A stretch of 64,000 bases of DNA, taken from the NCBI RefSeq assembly GCF_000146675.1, contig NZ_GL397214.1:1681347-1745346 (forward strand), in the 5' to 3' direction. This document shows positions 42,467 through 49,890 of this stretch, piece by piece; the first letter of the stretch is position 1, and the number at the start of each line of letters is the position of its first letter. The stretch comes from Hoylesella marshii DSM 16973 = JCM 13450. Its GTDB lineage: Bacteria > Bacteroidota > Bacteroidia > Bacteroidales > Bacteroidaceae. The notes under the pieces were generated by a model. It did not search any database, was not told the DNA's origin, and saw nothing but the letters and a program-made list of their open reading frames with translations. The translations under genes were made by a program, and so were the position numbers.

Positions 42467-43798
42467 ATGTCAGATATAGAGAACAACAGATCGAATCTTC
42501 TGGATTTCGGTGCACCGGAGAAAGAGAGCAACATCATCAAGGTCATCGGTGTCGGCGGTGGAGGTGGCAATGCTGTGAACCATATGTACCGAGAAGGCAT
42601 TCACGATGTGTCTTTCGTGCTCTGCAACACCGACAACCAAGCCCTTAATGACTCACCTGTGCCCGTGCATTTGCAGCTCGGCAAAGAGGGATTAGGTGCC
42701 GGAAACAAGCCGGAAAAAGCACGACAAGCCGCCGAAGAAAGCATCGATGCCGTAAGAAACATGTTGAGTGACGGTACTAAAATGGCCTTTATCACCGCCG
42801 GAATGGGTGGAGGAACAGGTACGGGAGCTGCCCCCGTCATTGCTCGTATCTCAAAAGAGATGGGCATCTTGACCGTTGGTATCGTGACCATACCTTTCCG
42901 TTTTGAGGGTACGAAGAAGATAGATCAAGCTTTAGACGGTGTAGAAGAGATGGCAAAGCATGTCGATGCGCTCTTGGTTATCAACAACGAACGTCTTCGG
43001 GAGATATATCCCGACCTTGAAGTGCTCGATGCTTTCGGCAGAGCTGATGACACATTAAGCATCGCAGCCAAAAGTATTGCCGAGATTATTACCATGCATG
43101 GACTGATGAACCTTGACTTCAACGATGTTAAAACGGTGCTGAAAGACGGCGGAGTGGCCATCATGAGTACAGGCTACGGCGAGGGAGAAGGTCGCGTAAA
43201 GAAAGCCATTGAAGATGCGTTGCACTCTCCTTTGCTCAACAACAACGACATTCTCAGCTCTAAAAAGATACTTCTGAACATATCATTCAGCAGCGACAAG
43301 AAGGAAACGCAGGGCTTAATGATGGAAGAAATGAATGAAGTACACGAGTTCATGGGAAAGTTCTCGAGCGAATTTGAAATCAAATGGGGGCTTGCCATTG
43401 ACCCCGAACTCGGCAAAAAGGTAAAAGTCACTATTTTGGCTACAGGCTTTGGTATAGAGAATGTTGAGGGAATGGACCGTCGCATCAAAGAGTACACGCA
43501 GGAAGAAGCCAACCGCATGGCCGAGGAAGAGGAGCGCGAGCGGGAGAGAAAGAGGCGTCGCGGCGATTACTATGGCACTGATGGCAACAACAAGACTTAC
43601 CGTCGACAGCCCCCCATCTTCCTTTTCAGTCCCGAAGAGCTTGACAACGAAGACATCATACTTGCCGTTGAGTCCACACCCACTTACAAGCGTACCACGC
43701 AAATGATAGAAGAGATACGCAAACTGCCGCAAGGCATAACCGAGGAAGACAAATCCTCCGGTAAAGAACCCATACAGGAAACCATTAAATTCATATAA
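42467..43798 (+). CDS. ftsZ: Cell division GTPase FtsZ
   Basis: 443 aa. KVIGVGGGGGNAVNHM at the N-terminus and the tubulin signature GGGTGTGAAP near residue 108. The GTPase and T7-loop domains run to about residue 330. A long charged linker (EEEERERERKRRRGDYYGTD) follows, and the protein ends in a hydrophobic tail PIQETIKFI that may be the partner-binding peptide. It forms the Z-ring. Confidence 0.97.
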   Translation: MSDIENNRSNLLDFGAPEKESNIIKVIGVGGGGGNAVNHMYREGIHDVSFVLCNTDNQALNDSPVPVHLQLGKEGLGAGNKPEKARQAAEESIDAVRNMLSDGTKMAFITAGMGGGTGTGAAPVIARISKEMGILTVGIVTIPFRFEGTKKIDQALDGVEEMAKHVDALLVINNERLREIYPDLEVLDAFGRADDTLSIAAKSIAEIITMHGLMNLDFNDVKTVLKDGGVAIMSTGYGEGEGRVKKAIEDALHSPLLNNNDILSSKKILLNISFSSDKKETQGLMMEEMNEVHEFMGKFSSEFEIKWGLAIDPELGKKVKVTILATGFGIENVEGMDRRIKEYTQEEANRMAEEEERERERKRRRGDYYGTDGNNKTYRRQPPIFLFSPEELDNEDIILAVESTPTYKRTTQMIEEIRKLPQGITEEDKSSGKEPIQETIKFI

Positions 43799-43804
43799 AA
43801 CAAC

Positions 43805-44254
43805 ATGACACTATTTGATCAAATAAGCAACGATATCAAAGAGGCGATGAAAGCAAAGGACAAGGTTCGCCTCGATACACTTCGCAACATCAAGAAAGTA
43901 TTTATCGAAGCAAAGACTGCACCGGGAGCCAACGACATGTTGGACGATGCCGATGCCCTCAAGATATTGCAGAAATTAGCCAAGCAAGGCAAAGAGAGCG
44001 CAGCAACGTTTACCGCCCAACAACGTGCCGACCTTGCCGAAACAGAGCTTGCACAGGTAAAGGTAATCGAAGAATACCTGCCCCAACCCCTTTCGGAAGC
44101 AGAGGTGGAAAGTGCCGTAAAAGCGATTATCGCCGAAACAGGAGCCACCTCTATGAAAGACATGGGTAAGGTAATGGGTATTGCAAGCAAACAGTTAGCA
44201 GGGAAAGCCGATGGCAAACTCATCTCAACCCTTGTGAAACAGCTTTTGGCTTAA
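43805..44254 (+). CDS. yqeY: GatB/YqeY domain protein
   Basis: 149 aa, a stand-alone YqeY domain: MTLFDQISNDIKEAMKAKDKVRLDTLRNIK, VIEEYLPQPLSEAEVE and GKVMGIASKQLAGKADGKLIS. It resembles the tRNA-binding tail of the GatB amidotransferase subunit; its role is unsettled. Starts 6 nt after ftsZ, in the same operon. Confidence 0.93.
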   Translation: MTLFDQISNDIKEAMKAKDKVRLDTLRNIKKVFIEAKTAPGANDMLDDADALKILQKLAKQGKESAATFTAQQRADLAETELAQVKVIEEYLPQPLSEAEVESAVKAIIAETGATSMKDMGKVMGIASKQLAGKADGKLISTLVKQLLA

Positions 44255-44282
44255 TCGCCTTTCAACTCCTCGTTACACCGTT

Positions 44283-44319
44283 CGACCGGCATACACACAC
44301 AACACTTGTATGCCGGTCG
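44283..44319 (+). terminator. Hairpin ending the division operon
   Basis: A perfect 12-bp stem CGACCGGCATAC/GTATGCCGGTCG with a 13-nt loop, followed by TTGGGTTTCT, 28 bp after the yqeY stop. Confidence 0.6.
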
Positions 44320-44332
44320 TTGGGTTTCTACA

Positions 44333-44350
44333 CCTTATTATATATAGGGG
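44333..44350. promoter_or_regulatory. AT-rich dyad upstream of the rubredoxin gene
   Basis: CCTTATTATATATAGGGG, preceded by CA, is an imperfect member of the CCTTATTATATAAGG dyads. It lies about 65 bp upstream of the rubredoxin -33 box. Confidence 0.35.
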
Positions 44351-44412
44351 CATTCTCTTAAATCGGAAACAACACATCCGGGTTAATCAACTCAATAAAT
44401 GTTACTTAAAAG

Positions 44413-44443
44413 TTTGCACACTCGAAAAACTTTCGTATCTTTG
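44413..44443 (+). promoter_or_regulatory. Promoter of the rubredoxin gene
   Basis: -33 TTTG at 44413-44416 and -7 TATCTTTG at 44436-44443 are 19 nt apart. A leader of about 100 nt precedes the ATG. Confidence 0.8.
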
Positions 44444-44553
44444 CAACGCGAATAAGAGAAGAGAGCCAATATCAACAGCAAAGAACAGAACATGGCTCTC
44501 CTATCGACCAACCACAACAGCTAAATTTTAAAGTAAAACCTCAAAACAAAAAC

Positions 44554-44721
44554 ATGATGAAGAAGTATGTATGCGTACCATGTGGGTATATTTACGACCC
44601 CAAAGAGGGTGATCCTGATGGCGGTATTGCCCCCGGAACAGCCTTTGAAGACATCCCCGACGATTGGGTTTGCCCCATTTGCGGAGTTGGAAAAGATGAA
44701 TTTGAGCCGGTAGAAGACTAA
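44554..44721 (+). CDS. rub: Rubredoxin
   Basis: 55 aa (54 if the second ATG at 44557 is used). Two CxxC pairs, CVPC near the N-terminus and CPIC near the C-terminus, bind one Fe. [20 protein letters not shown] and [11 protein letters not shown] are textbook rubredoxin. It is a small cytoplasmic electron carrier, typical of anaerobes, often feeding peroxide or superoxide reduction. It has its own promoter and terminator. Confidence 0.97.
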   Translation: MMKKYVCVPCGYIYDPKEGDPDGGIAPGTAFEDIPDDWVCPICGVGKDEFEPVED

Positions 44722-44730
44722 ACGAAAGAG

Positions 44731-44763
44731 AGAAGGGATGCCCTGCAAGGCATCCCTTCTTTT
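44731..44763 (+). terminator. Terminator after rubredoxin
   Basis: A perfect 12-bp stem AGAAGGGATGCC/GGCATCCCTTCT with a 6-nt loop, followed by TTT. It starts 9 bp after the stop codon. Confidence 0.9.
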
Positions 44764-44820
44764 ATATTCATCCCTTGACGAATTGCTACCGAGCCGTTTT
44801 CCGCCTACCCTCTGTTGCTT

Positions 44821-45546
44821 TCATGCAAAGAGTTCCCGCAGTACCCCCAGCGATTTCAATTCGGGAAAGCCCGGCACATGCAGTTGGTAAAACATGAGAA
44901 TCAGTTCTATACAGCGGTTTCTCTCATGGCGCGACATACGAAACAAATGCATCGTATCAAAGTTCATACGCATCAAAAGTCCTATCCGCGCAGCCTCAGA
45001 GGGCAACAAGAAATCAGCATGCGATGGCATTGTAGCGGTAAAGCAGCCGTTTCTTAAATCGAAATAAGCCGTTGCCGCAGACGCTTCCAGATTGGGATAA
45101 AACCCTAAGAAGCGAGAAAGACGCAGGGTAAACACCAGATGGAAATTCGCAAAGGCACCACAGCTATTATCCAACCATTCAATACAGTTGATGAGATAGT
45201 TGAACAACGGGGTATTTTCTTGTTCACTTCGAGTAGCATAATACAGAAATTCGGCCACAAAAAGCGACAGCGACAACTTCACCGGTTCAAAAGGAATAGA
45301 GACAAACGGCAGGGCGATACGTGCATCGCGCATGGTTTGCAGGCCTCCCCGCTGCCGCATATCAAACTCAATTTCCAAAAGTGTGAGCGGCTGGAAGAAT
45401 TGCTTTTTCAATTTGCCCTTTGCTGTTTTCGGAATCCGCGACATAAAGGAAAGCCTCCCAAACTTCTCGGTAAGAAGTTCAATCACCAATTTGGCATCAC
45501 CATATTTGAACGTGTGAAGAACTATCGCGCGGGTCTTTATCAGCAT
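44821..45546 (-). CDS. recO: DNA repair protein RecO
   Basis: 241 aa from ATG 45546 (MLIKTRAIVLHTFKYGDAKLVIELLTEKFG). The N-terminal OB fold is followed by a helical domain (LFVAEFLYYATRSEQENTPLFNYL, FLGFYPNLEA). RecO loads RecA on SSB-coated single-stranded DNA with RecR. The zinc-finger cysteines of some RecO proteins are not evident. A minus-strand -7 TACTTTTG lies at 45555-45562, about 9 nt upstream of the ATG, so the transcript would be almost leaderless. Confidence 0.9.
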   Translation of the reverse strand: MLIKTRAIVLHTFKYGDAKLVIELLTEKFGRLSFMSRIPKTAKGKLKKQFFQPLTLLEIEFDMRQRGGLQTMRDARIALPFVSIPFEPVKLSLSLFVAEFLYYATRSEQENTPLFNYLINCIEWLDNSCGAFANFHLVFTLRLSRFLGFYPNLEASAATAYFDLRNGCFTATMPSHADFLLPSEAARIGLLMRMNFDTMHLFRMSRHERNRCIELILMFYQLHVPGFPELKSLGVLRELFA

Positions 45547-45601
45547 AACAGTCACAAAAGTACGAAAAAAGCCGTGATGTATCAAAAATTATGATGTAAA
45601 A

Positions 45602-45633
45602 TTTGGCGGGACAATAAAAAAGCTATACCTTTG
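45602..45633 (+). promoter_or_regulatory. Promoter of tRNA-Glu (and rpsT)
   Basis: -33 TTTG at 45602-45605 and -7 TACCTTTG at 45626-45633, 20 nt apart, with the tRNA beginning 18 nt after the -7 box. No terminator separates the tRNA from rpsT. Confidence 0.85.
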
Positions 45634-45651
45634 CAACCGCTAAATATTATT

Positions 45652-45723
45652 GGTCCCTTCGTCTATCGGTTAGGACGAGAGATTTTCATTCTCTAAAGAG
45701 GAGTTCGACTCTCCTAGGGACTA
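45652..45723 (+). tRNA. tRNA-Glu (TTC anticodon)
   Basis: 72 nt. Acceptor GGTCCCT/AGGGACT with discriminator A, D arm GTCT...GGAC, anticodon stem AGAGA/TCTCT with loop TTTTCAT (anticodon TTC), T arm AGGAG-TTCGACT-CTCCT. The CCA end is not encoded. It sits 31 bp before rpsT and is probably co-transcribed with it. Confidence 0.97.
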
Positions 45724-45754
45724 CTCAGTAAGAAAATAAATAAGAAAAGAAGAG

Positions 45755-46009
45755 ATGGCAAATCACAAATCATCATTTAAAAGAATTCGTCAAGACAAAA
45801 AGCGTACCTTGCATAATAAGTATTATGCCAAGACTATGCGTAATGCTGTCCGCAAATTGCGTGCTATTACCGACAAGGAAGAAGCCATAAAGCTCTATCC
45901 CAGCATACAGAAAATGCTTGACAAGTTGGCTAAGACCAACATCATTCACAAGAATAAGGCTGCCAATTTGAAGTCGGGGTTGACTCGACACATCAACCAA
46001 TTGGCCTAA
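45755..46009 (+). CDS. rpsT: 30S ribosomal protein S20
   Basis: 84 aa, all-helical, basic: [36 protein letters not shown] and the ending [19 protein letters not shown] are diagnostic. It binds 16S rRNA early in assembly. It follows tRNA-Glu by 31 bp. Confidence 0.97.
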   Translation: MANHKSSFKRIRQDKKRTLHNKYYAKTMRNAVRKLRAITDKEEAIKLYPSIQKMLDKLAKTNIIHKNKAANLKSGLTRHINQLA

Positions 46010-46129
46010 GAAAACATCTGTCTGTACCTGAGAAGTTCTGAGGCTGCCGATTGAAAGCGCAGCAAAACCACTTTCAAAAGGTATAGGAAGAGAAACAGAA
46101 TCATCACTGTTGAATTATCATATATAGAA

Positions 46130-46167
46130 GGTTGCAGTTCGAGAGAGCTGCAACCTATTCCTTTTTT
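46130..46167 (+). terminator. Terminator after rpsT
   Basis: GGTTGCAG/CTGCAACC, an 8-bp stem with a 10-nt loop, is followed by TATTCCTTTTTT. It lies 120 bp after rpsT. Confidence 0.7.
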
Positions 46168-46903
46168 ACCCCCTTTGTCTCCCTCGCAGTGCACCCATCG
46201 CCCCCTCTTTCCTTGAGTGCGGGATAATGATATTGGGGACATTAAGCCATGAAACGAAGCTCGCCGTGCAAAGCGAAACGGTCTGTCGCACTTACAGCGC
46301 TCACCTTTTTTGCTCCTTCTTACCCAAGGCGATGCCTTGGGCTGACATCTTACGCGCCTCCAGCGCTTTAGTTTGTAACATTGTTTTACCAAAAGCGTTA
46401 TCCACACCTATTGCCTTTCGCGTCTCCAGCGCTTCATTTTGTGACGTTCTTTTACCCATGGCGTTGCCTTGTGCTGACATGTTTCGCGCCTTTAACGCTT
46501 TAGTTTGTGACATTGTTTTACTAAAGGCGTTATCGGCAGTTATTACCTTACGCGTCTCCAATACTCGCCTTTTTTGCGTCTTTTTACCAAAGGTGCTACC
46601 TTAGACTGACAGCTTACGCGCCTTCAGCGCTTACCTTTCAATCATCAATGGCATGTCGTTGCGATTTCCACCGCCCTACATTTAACCGTTTATAAGATAA
46701 GAATAAGCGCTGTAAGCGCATAACATATCAGCCCAGCGCATGGCACCGAGTAGATGACACTTCCCTAAGTAAGCTCTGCAAGAGCGCAATATACCAGCCC
46801 AGCGCATAGCGCTGGGTATAGGACATGCCCCTAAATGGAGCGCTGTAAGTGCGACACATCGTTATCAAACATCGACTTGGAAAGAAATAAAAGGGTCGTC
46901 CGC

Positions 46904-46987
46904 ACACATTGCTTTGCTTCCTCTTCGTGTCAGCGAACTTCGTTTCCGCTCCGCTTCGCACAGCGAACTTCGTTTCAGTGCTTGCCT
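46904..46987 (+). repeat. Dispersed 80-bp module, copy 2
   Basis: TTGCTTTGCTTCCTCTTCGT, then two near-repeats of AGCGAACTTCGTTTC. It closely matches 56901-56982 and the reverse complement of 26828-26908. Confidence 0.7.
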
Positions 46988-46996
46988 TCTCATTAT

Positions 46997-47084
46997 CGAA
47001 AGCTATGGTATGAGGGTGTAAAAGCTATGCGTTGAGAGGATGAAAGCATAGCTTTAAGGGCGTAAAAGCTATGCTTTTACAAAC
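46997..47084. repeat. 22-bp-period array, four units
   Basis: Units start at 46997, 47019, 47041 and 47063, with cores GAAAGCTATGGTAT, AAAAGCTATGCGTT, GAAAGCATAGCTTT and AAAAGCTATGCTTTT. Confidence 0.8.
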
Positions 47085-47537
47085 ACGCCTCTATCTGTCT
47101 GTTTACCAGACGCTTACATACTTCCTTTCTTTCCCTTTTCTTCATCCCTCCGCGAGATGAGCCAATGGATGTTCCCTCACCCCCATCGGGTTCTTAACAC
47201 TTCCCCTTTTGCCCGTTGCTCTCTATACGCCGGCAAAGCGATGGCTCCACCGACAAGGGAAAGATACTTTCCTTCAACCCCAATCGATCATAAGTGTGCT
47301 TATCTAACATTTTAATAGGGACGACATGGCTTCTTGTCATCTTTTATTCGTTTGTAGGCATCTTACCTGCCGTTCTCTCCCAACGTCGCCCGCAATATCT
47401 TTGATAGTGCCACACGCCATCTAACCGACCATCCGACAAAATCTGTGCAAGTTCTCATGACCCATTCAGGTTTAAGCAAAAGGTATTTGTTTTCTGATTT
47501 TCTCTTTCAAAATGTTGTTCGTTCCATTTTAATTCAT

Positions 47538-47545
47538 TATTTTTG
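47538..47545 (+). promoter_or_regulatory. -7 box of the Lrp-family gene
   Basis: TATTTTTG, 54 nt before the ATG, with a weak GTTG 20 nt upstream as possible -33. Confidence 0.45.
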
Positions 47546-47599
47546 CTAACAGTTTGTAAATCTCTTCATCAATAACCCATCTGTAAATACTAAAAGTTA

Positions 47600-48082
47600 A
47601 TGGAAAAGATAGATAATCTTGACAAAAAGATACTTAGTATCTTATCTAAAAATGCCCGAATCCCCTTTAAAGATGTAGCCGCAGAATGCGGAGTATCGCG
47701 AGCTGCGATACATCAGCGCGTGCAACACCTCATAGAAGGCGGTGTGATAACGGGCAGCGGATTCGATATCAACCCCAAGAGTTTAGGCTATTATACCTGC
47801 ACTTATGTGGGCATCACATTGGAACGGGGTAGCATGTACAAAGCTGTTGTGGAGCGAGTGGCAAAGATTCCCGAAATCATAGAGTGCCACTATACCACCG
47901 GTCCCTATATGATGCTTATCAAGCTGTATGCCCGCGACAACGAGCAACTGATGAACCTGCTCAACAATCAGCTGCAAAGCATCCCCGGAGTGGTGGCCAC
48001 CGAAACGCTTATCTCTTTGGAGCAAAGCATCAAACGCGAGATTCCCATCATCTCGGTGCCCAACGATAAAAAGGAAAAATAA
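47600..48082 (+). CDS. Lrp/AsnC family transcriptional regulator
   Basis: 160 aa. The N-terminal winged helix-turn-helix (LDKKILSILSKNARIPFKDVAAECGVSRAAIHQRVQHL) is followed by the RAM/AsnC ligand-binding domain (GVVATETLISLEQSI). It probably senses an amino acid. It precedes the peptidase fusion gene by only 3 nt, so it may regulate its own operon for peptide or gamma-glutamyl compound breakdown; that link is inference. Confidence 0.93.
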   Translation: MEKIDNLDKKILSILSKNARIPFKDVAAECGVSRAAIHQRVQHLIEGGVITGSGFDINPKSLGYYTCTYVGITLERGSMYKAVVERVAKIPEIIECHYTTGPYMMLIKLYARDNEQLMNLLNNQLQSIPGVVATETLISLEQSIKREIPIISVPNDKKEK

Positions 48083-48085
48083 ATC

Positions 48086-49855
48086 ATGGAGTCATTCGAT
48101 CTCGAAGCACATCTCTCCACCCTTTACGCCTCTTATCCTGAAGCCCCGCAGCAACCGCTCATCGGCATTACAGCCAACTTCCGCGGAGAGGAAGCCTGTC
48201 TGCGCGAGAAATACTACGACCAAGTGGTGAAAGCTGGCGGTTCGTCCGTTCTTATCCCACCTGTGGCCGATAAGAACGTGTTGCTCAATATCCTCGAACG
48301 TATCGACGGACTGCTTCTCAGCGGAGGGGCGGACATCAATCCGCTATGGCTCGATGAGGAGCCGGTTCCCCAAATGGGAGAAATCAATGCAGCCCGCGAT
48401 TTGTCCGAACTGCTTCTAATCAGGCTCGCCTTTAACCGGCAGATTCCCATACTTGGCATCTGTCGCGGCATTCAGGCAATGGCCATCGCTTTAGGTGGCA
48501 GCATTGCGCAAGACATCGGGCAGACTTCTGTCAAGCATTCGCAAGAGGGGGGACGCGGCGAGCCAACCCATTCGGTGACAATAGATGAAAACAGCACGGT
48601 CTACACCTTATATCAAGAAAAGAAATTGTTTGTCAATTCGGTGCACCATCAGGCCGTTTCAAAGGCCGGAAACCGCTTCCGCGTGACAGCAAAAGCATCC
48701 GACGGCATCATAGAAGCCATCGAAAGCACCGAACATAAGGCCGTATTGGGCGTGCAATGGCACCCCGAATGGTTAGGGAAAGACGGGCTTCCGCTGTTTC
48801 AATGGCTGGTTTCTCAGGCGGAAAACTTTCATACGGCCAAACGGTTGCATAGCCACATGCTCACGTTAGATACCCATTGCGATACCCCGATGTTCTTTCC
48901 GGAGGATATCGACTTCATGAAACGTGACCCGAAAATTCTCGTAGATTTGCATAAAATGACAGAGGGGAGGTTGGATGCCACCACGATGGTTGCTTATCTG
49001 CCTCAGCCCAAGGCGGGCGAAAGTTTTGCTTCCAAAGTGGCCTTTCCCGTTTCCAGCCCTACGGAATATGCCGACCTTATCTTCGACAAGATAGAAACCA
49101 TTGTGAGAGAGAACAGCCGTTATCTCGGTTTAGCGCGCTCTCCCGAGCAACTTTACAAGCTGAAACGCCAAGGACGCAAGGCTATTGTGCTTGGAATAGA
49201 AAACGGTCTGGCCTTGGGAGGCGACCTTTCCAACGTAGCACACTTTGCACAGAGAGGCATCACCTATATTACCTTATGCCATAACGGGGACAACGACATC
49301 TGCGATAGTGCACGAGGCAACGGAACACACGGCGGCGTAAGCGATTTCGGAGCGAAGGTAATCGCCGAAATGAACAGGCTTGGCATCATGGTAGACTTGA
49401 GCCACGGCGGCGAGAAAAGTTTCTACGATGCTCTTGATATCAGTCGTATGCCCATCGTATGCAGTCACAGTAATTGCAAAGAACTTTGCGATGTGCCGCG
49501 CAATCTCACAGACGACCAGCTTCGCGCGCTGGCACGTAAGGGCGGTGTAGCTCACACCACGCTCTACAAAGGCTTTCTCCGTAAAGAGGGACAGGCGAGC
49601 ATTCTCGATGCCGTAGCCCATCTTGAACATGCCATCAAGATAATGGGAATCGAACATGTGGGCATCGGTACAGACTTTGACGGCGACGGAGGAGTGCCCG
49701 GAATGGCAGATGCTTCGGAAGCAATTGCCTTTACGCTCCAACTGCTTCGGCACCGATACAATGAAGAGGACATTGCCCGAATATGGGGAAAGAATTGGCT
49801 TCGCGTCATGACAGAGGTGCAGGCAGCATGCGAAAACCAAACGCTACGGACGTAA
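48086..49855 (+). CDS. Fused C26 gamma-glutamyl hydrolase and M19 dipeptidase
   Basis: 589 aa in two enzyme domains. Residues about 22-250 are a class I glutamine-amidotransferase-like C26 peptidase, with nucleophile Cys126 in LGICRGIQ and His226/Glu228 in QWHPEW, like gamma-glutamyl-GABA hydrolase PuuD. Residues about 258-585 are a renal-dipeptidase-like M19 metallopeptidase with zinc ligands His264 and Asp266 in DTHCDTP, the bridging Glu in IENGLALG, and His in DLSHGGE and VCSHSN. All expected catalytic residues are present in both halves. No signal peptide, so cytoplasmic. It may remove gamma-glutamyl groups and then split the dipeptide; substrates are not known. Confidence 0.9.
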   Translation: MESFDLEAHLSTLYASYPEAPQQPLIGITANFRGEEACLREKYYDQVVKAGGSSVLIPPVADKNVLLNILERIDGLLLSGGADINPLWLDEEPVPQMGEINAARDLSELLLIRLAFNRQIPILGICRGIQAMAIALGGSIAQDIGQTSVKHSQEGGRGEPTHSVTIDENSTVYTLYQEKKLFVNSVHHQAVSKAGNRFRVTAKASDGIIEAIESTEHKAVLGVQWHPEWLGKDGLPLFQWLVSQAENFHTAKRLHSHMLTLDTHCDTPMFFPEDIDFMKRDPKILVDLHKMTEGRLDATTMVAYLPQPKAGESFASKVAFPVSSPTEYADLIFDKIETIVRENSRYLGLARSPEQLYKLKRQGRKAIVLGIENGLALGGDLSNVAHFAQRGITYITLCHNGDNDICDSARGNGTHGGVSDFGAKVIAEMNRLGIMVDLSHGGEKSFYDALDISRMPIVCSHSNCKELCDVPRNLTDDQLRALARKGGVAHTTLYKGFLRKEGQASILDAVAHLEHAIKIMGIEHVGIGTDFDGDGGVPGMADASEAIAFTLQLLRHRYNEEDIARIWGKNWLRVMTEVQAACENQTLRT

Positions 49856-49890
49856 ACAGTGAGCAACTCATCCAAAGAAGACGGTAAACA

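Larger units (their letters stand above)
46168..47599. other. Gene-free repeat block C
   Basis: About 1.4 kb. From about 46240 to 46640 lie five to six units of about 66 bp with AGCGCTGGAGGCGCG-type hairpins; 46700-46860 has two more with the CCCAGCGC...GCGCTGGG hairpin; an 80-bp module lies at 46904-46987; a 22-bp array at 46997-47084. The stretch 47100-47599 shows only an AACCCCAATCGATCAT motif (47278-47293), a reversed TGTGCAAGTTCTCATGACC relative (47447-47465) and the lrp promoter box. No gene is supported. Confidence 0.7.

Noticed and set aside
46301-46561. 86-codon minus-strand frame with a 22-residue repeat (ALEARKMSAQGIALGKK type)
   Set aside because: It is the translation of 66-bp hairpin modules. 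The DNA palindromes explain the periodicity, other copies of the modules break the frame, and no start signal or promoter is visible.
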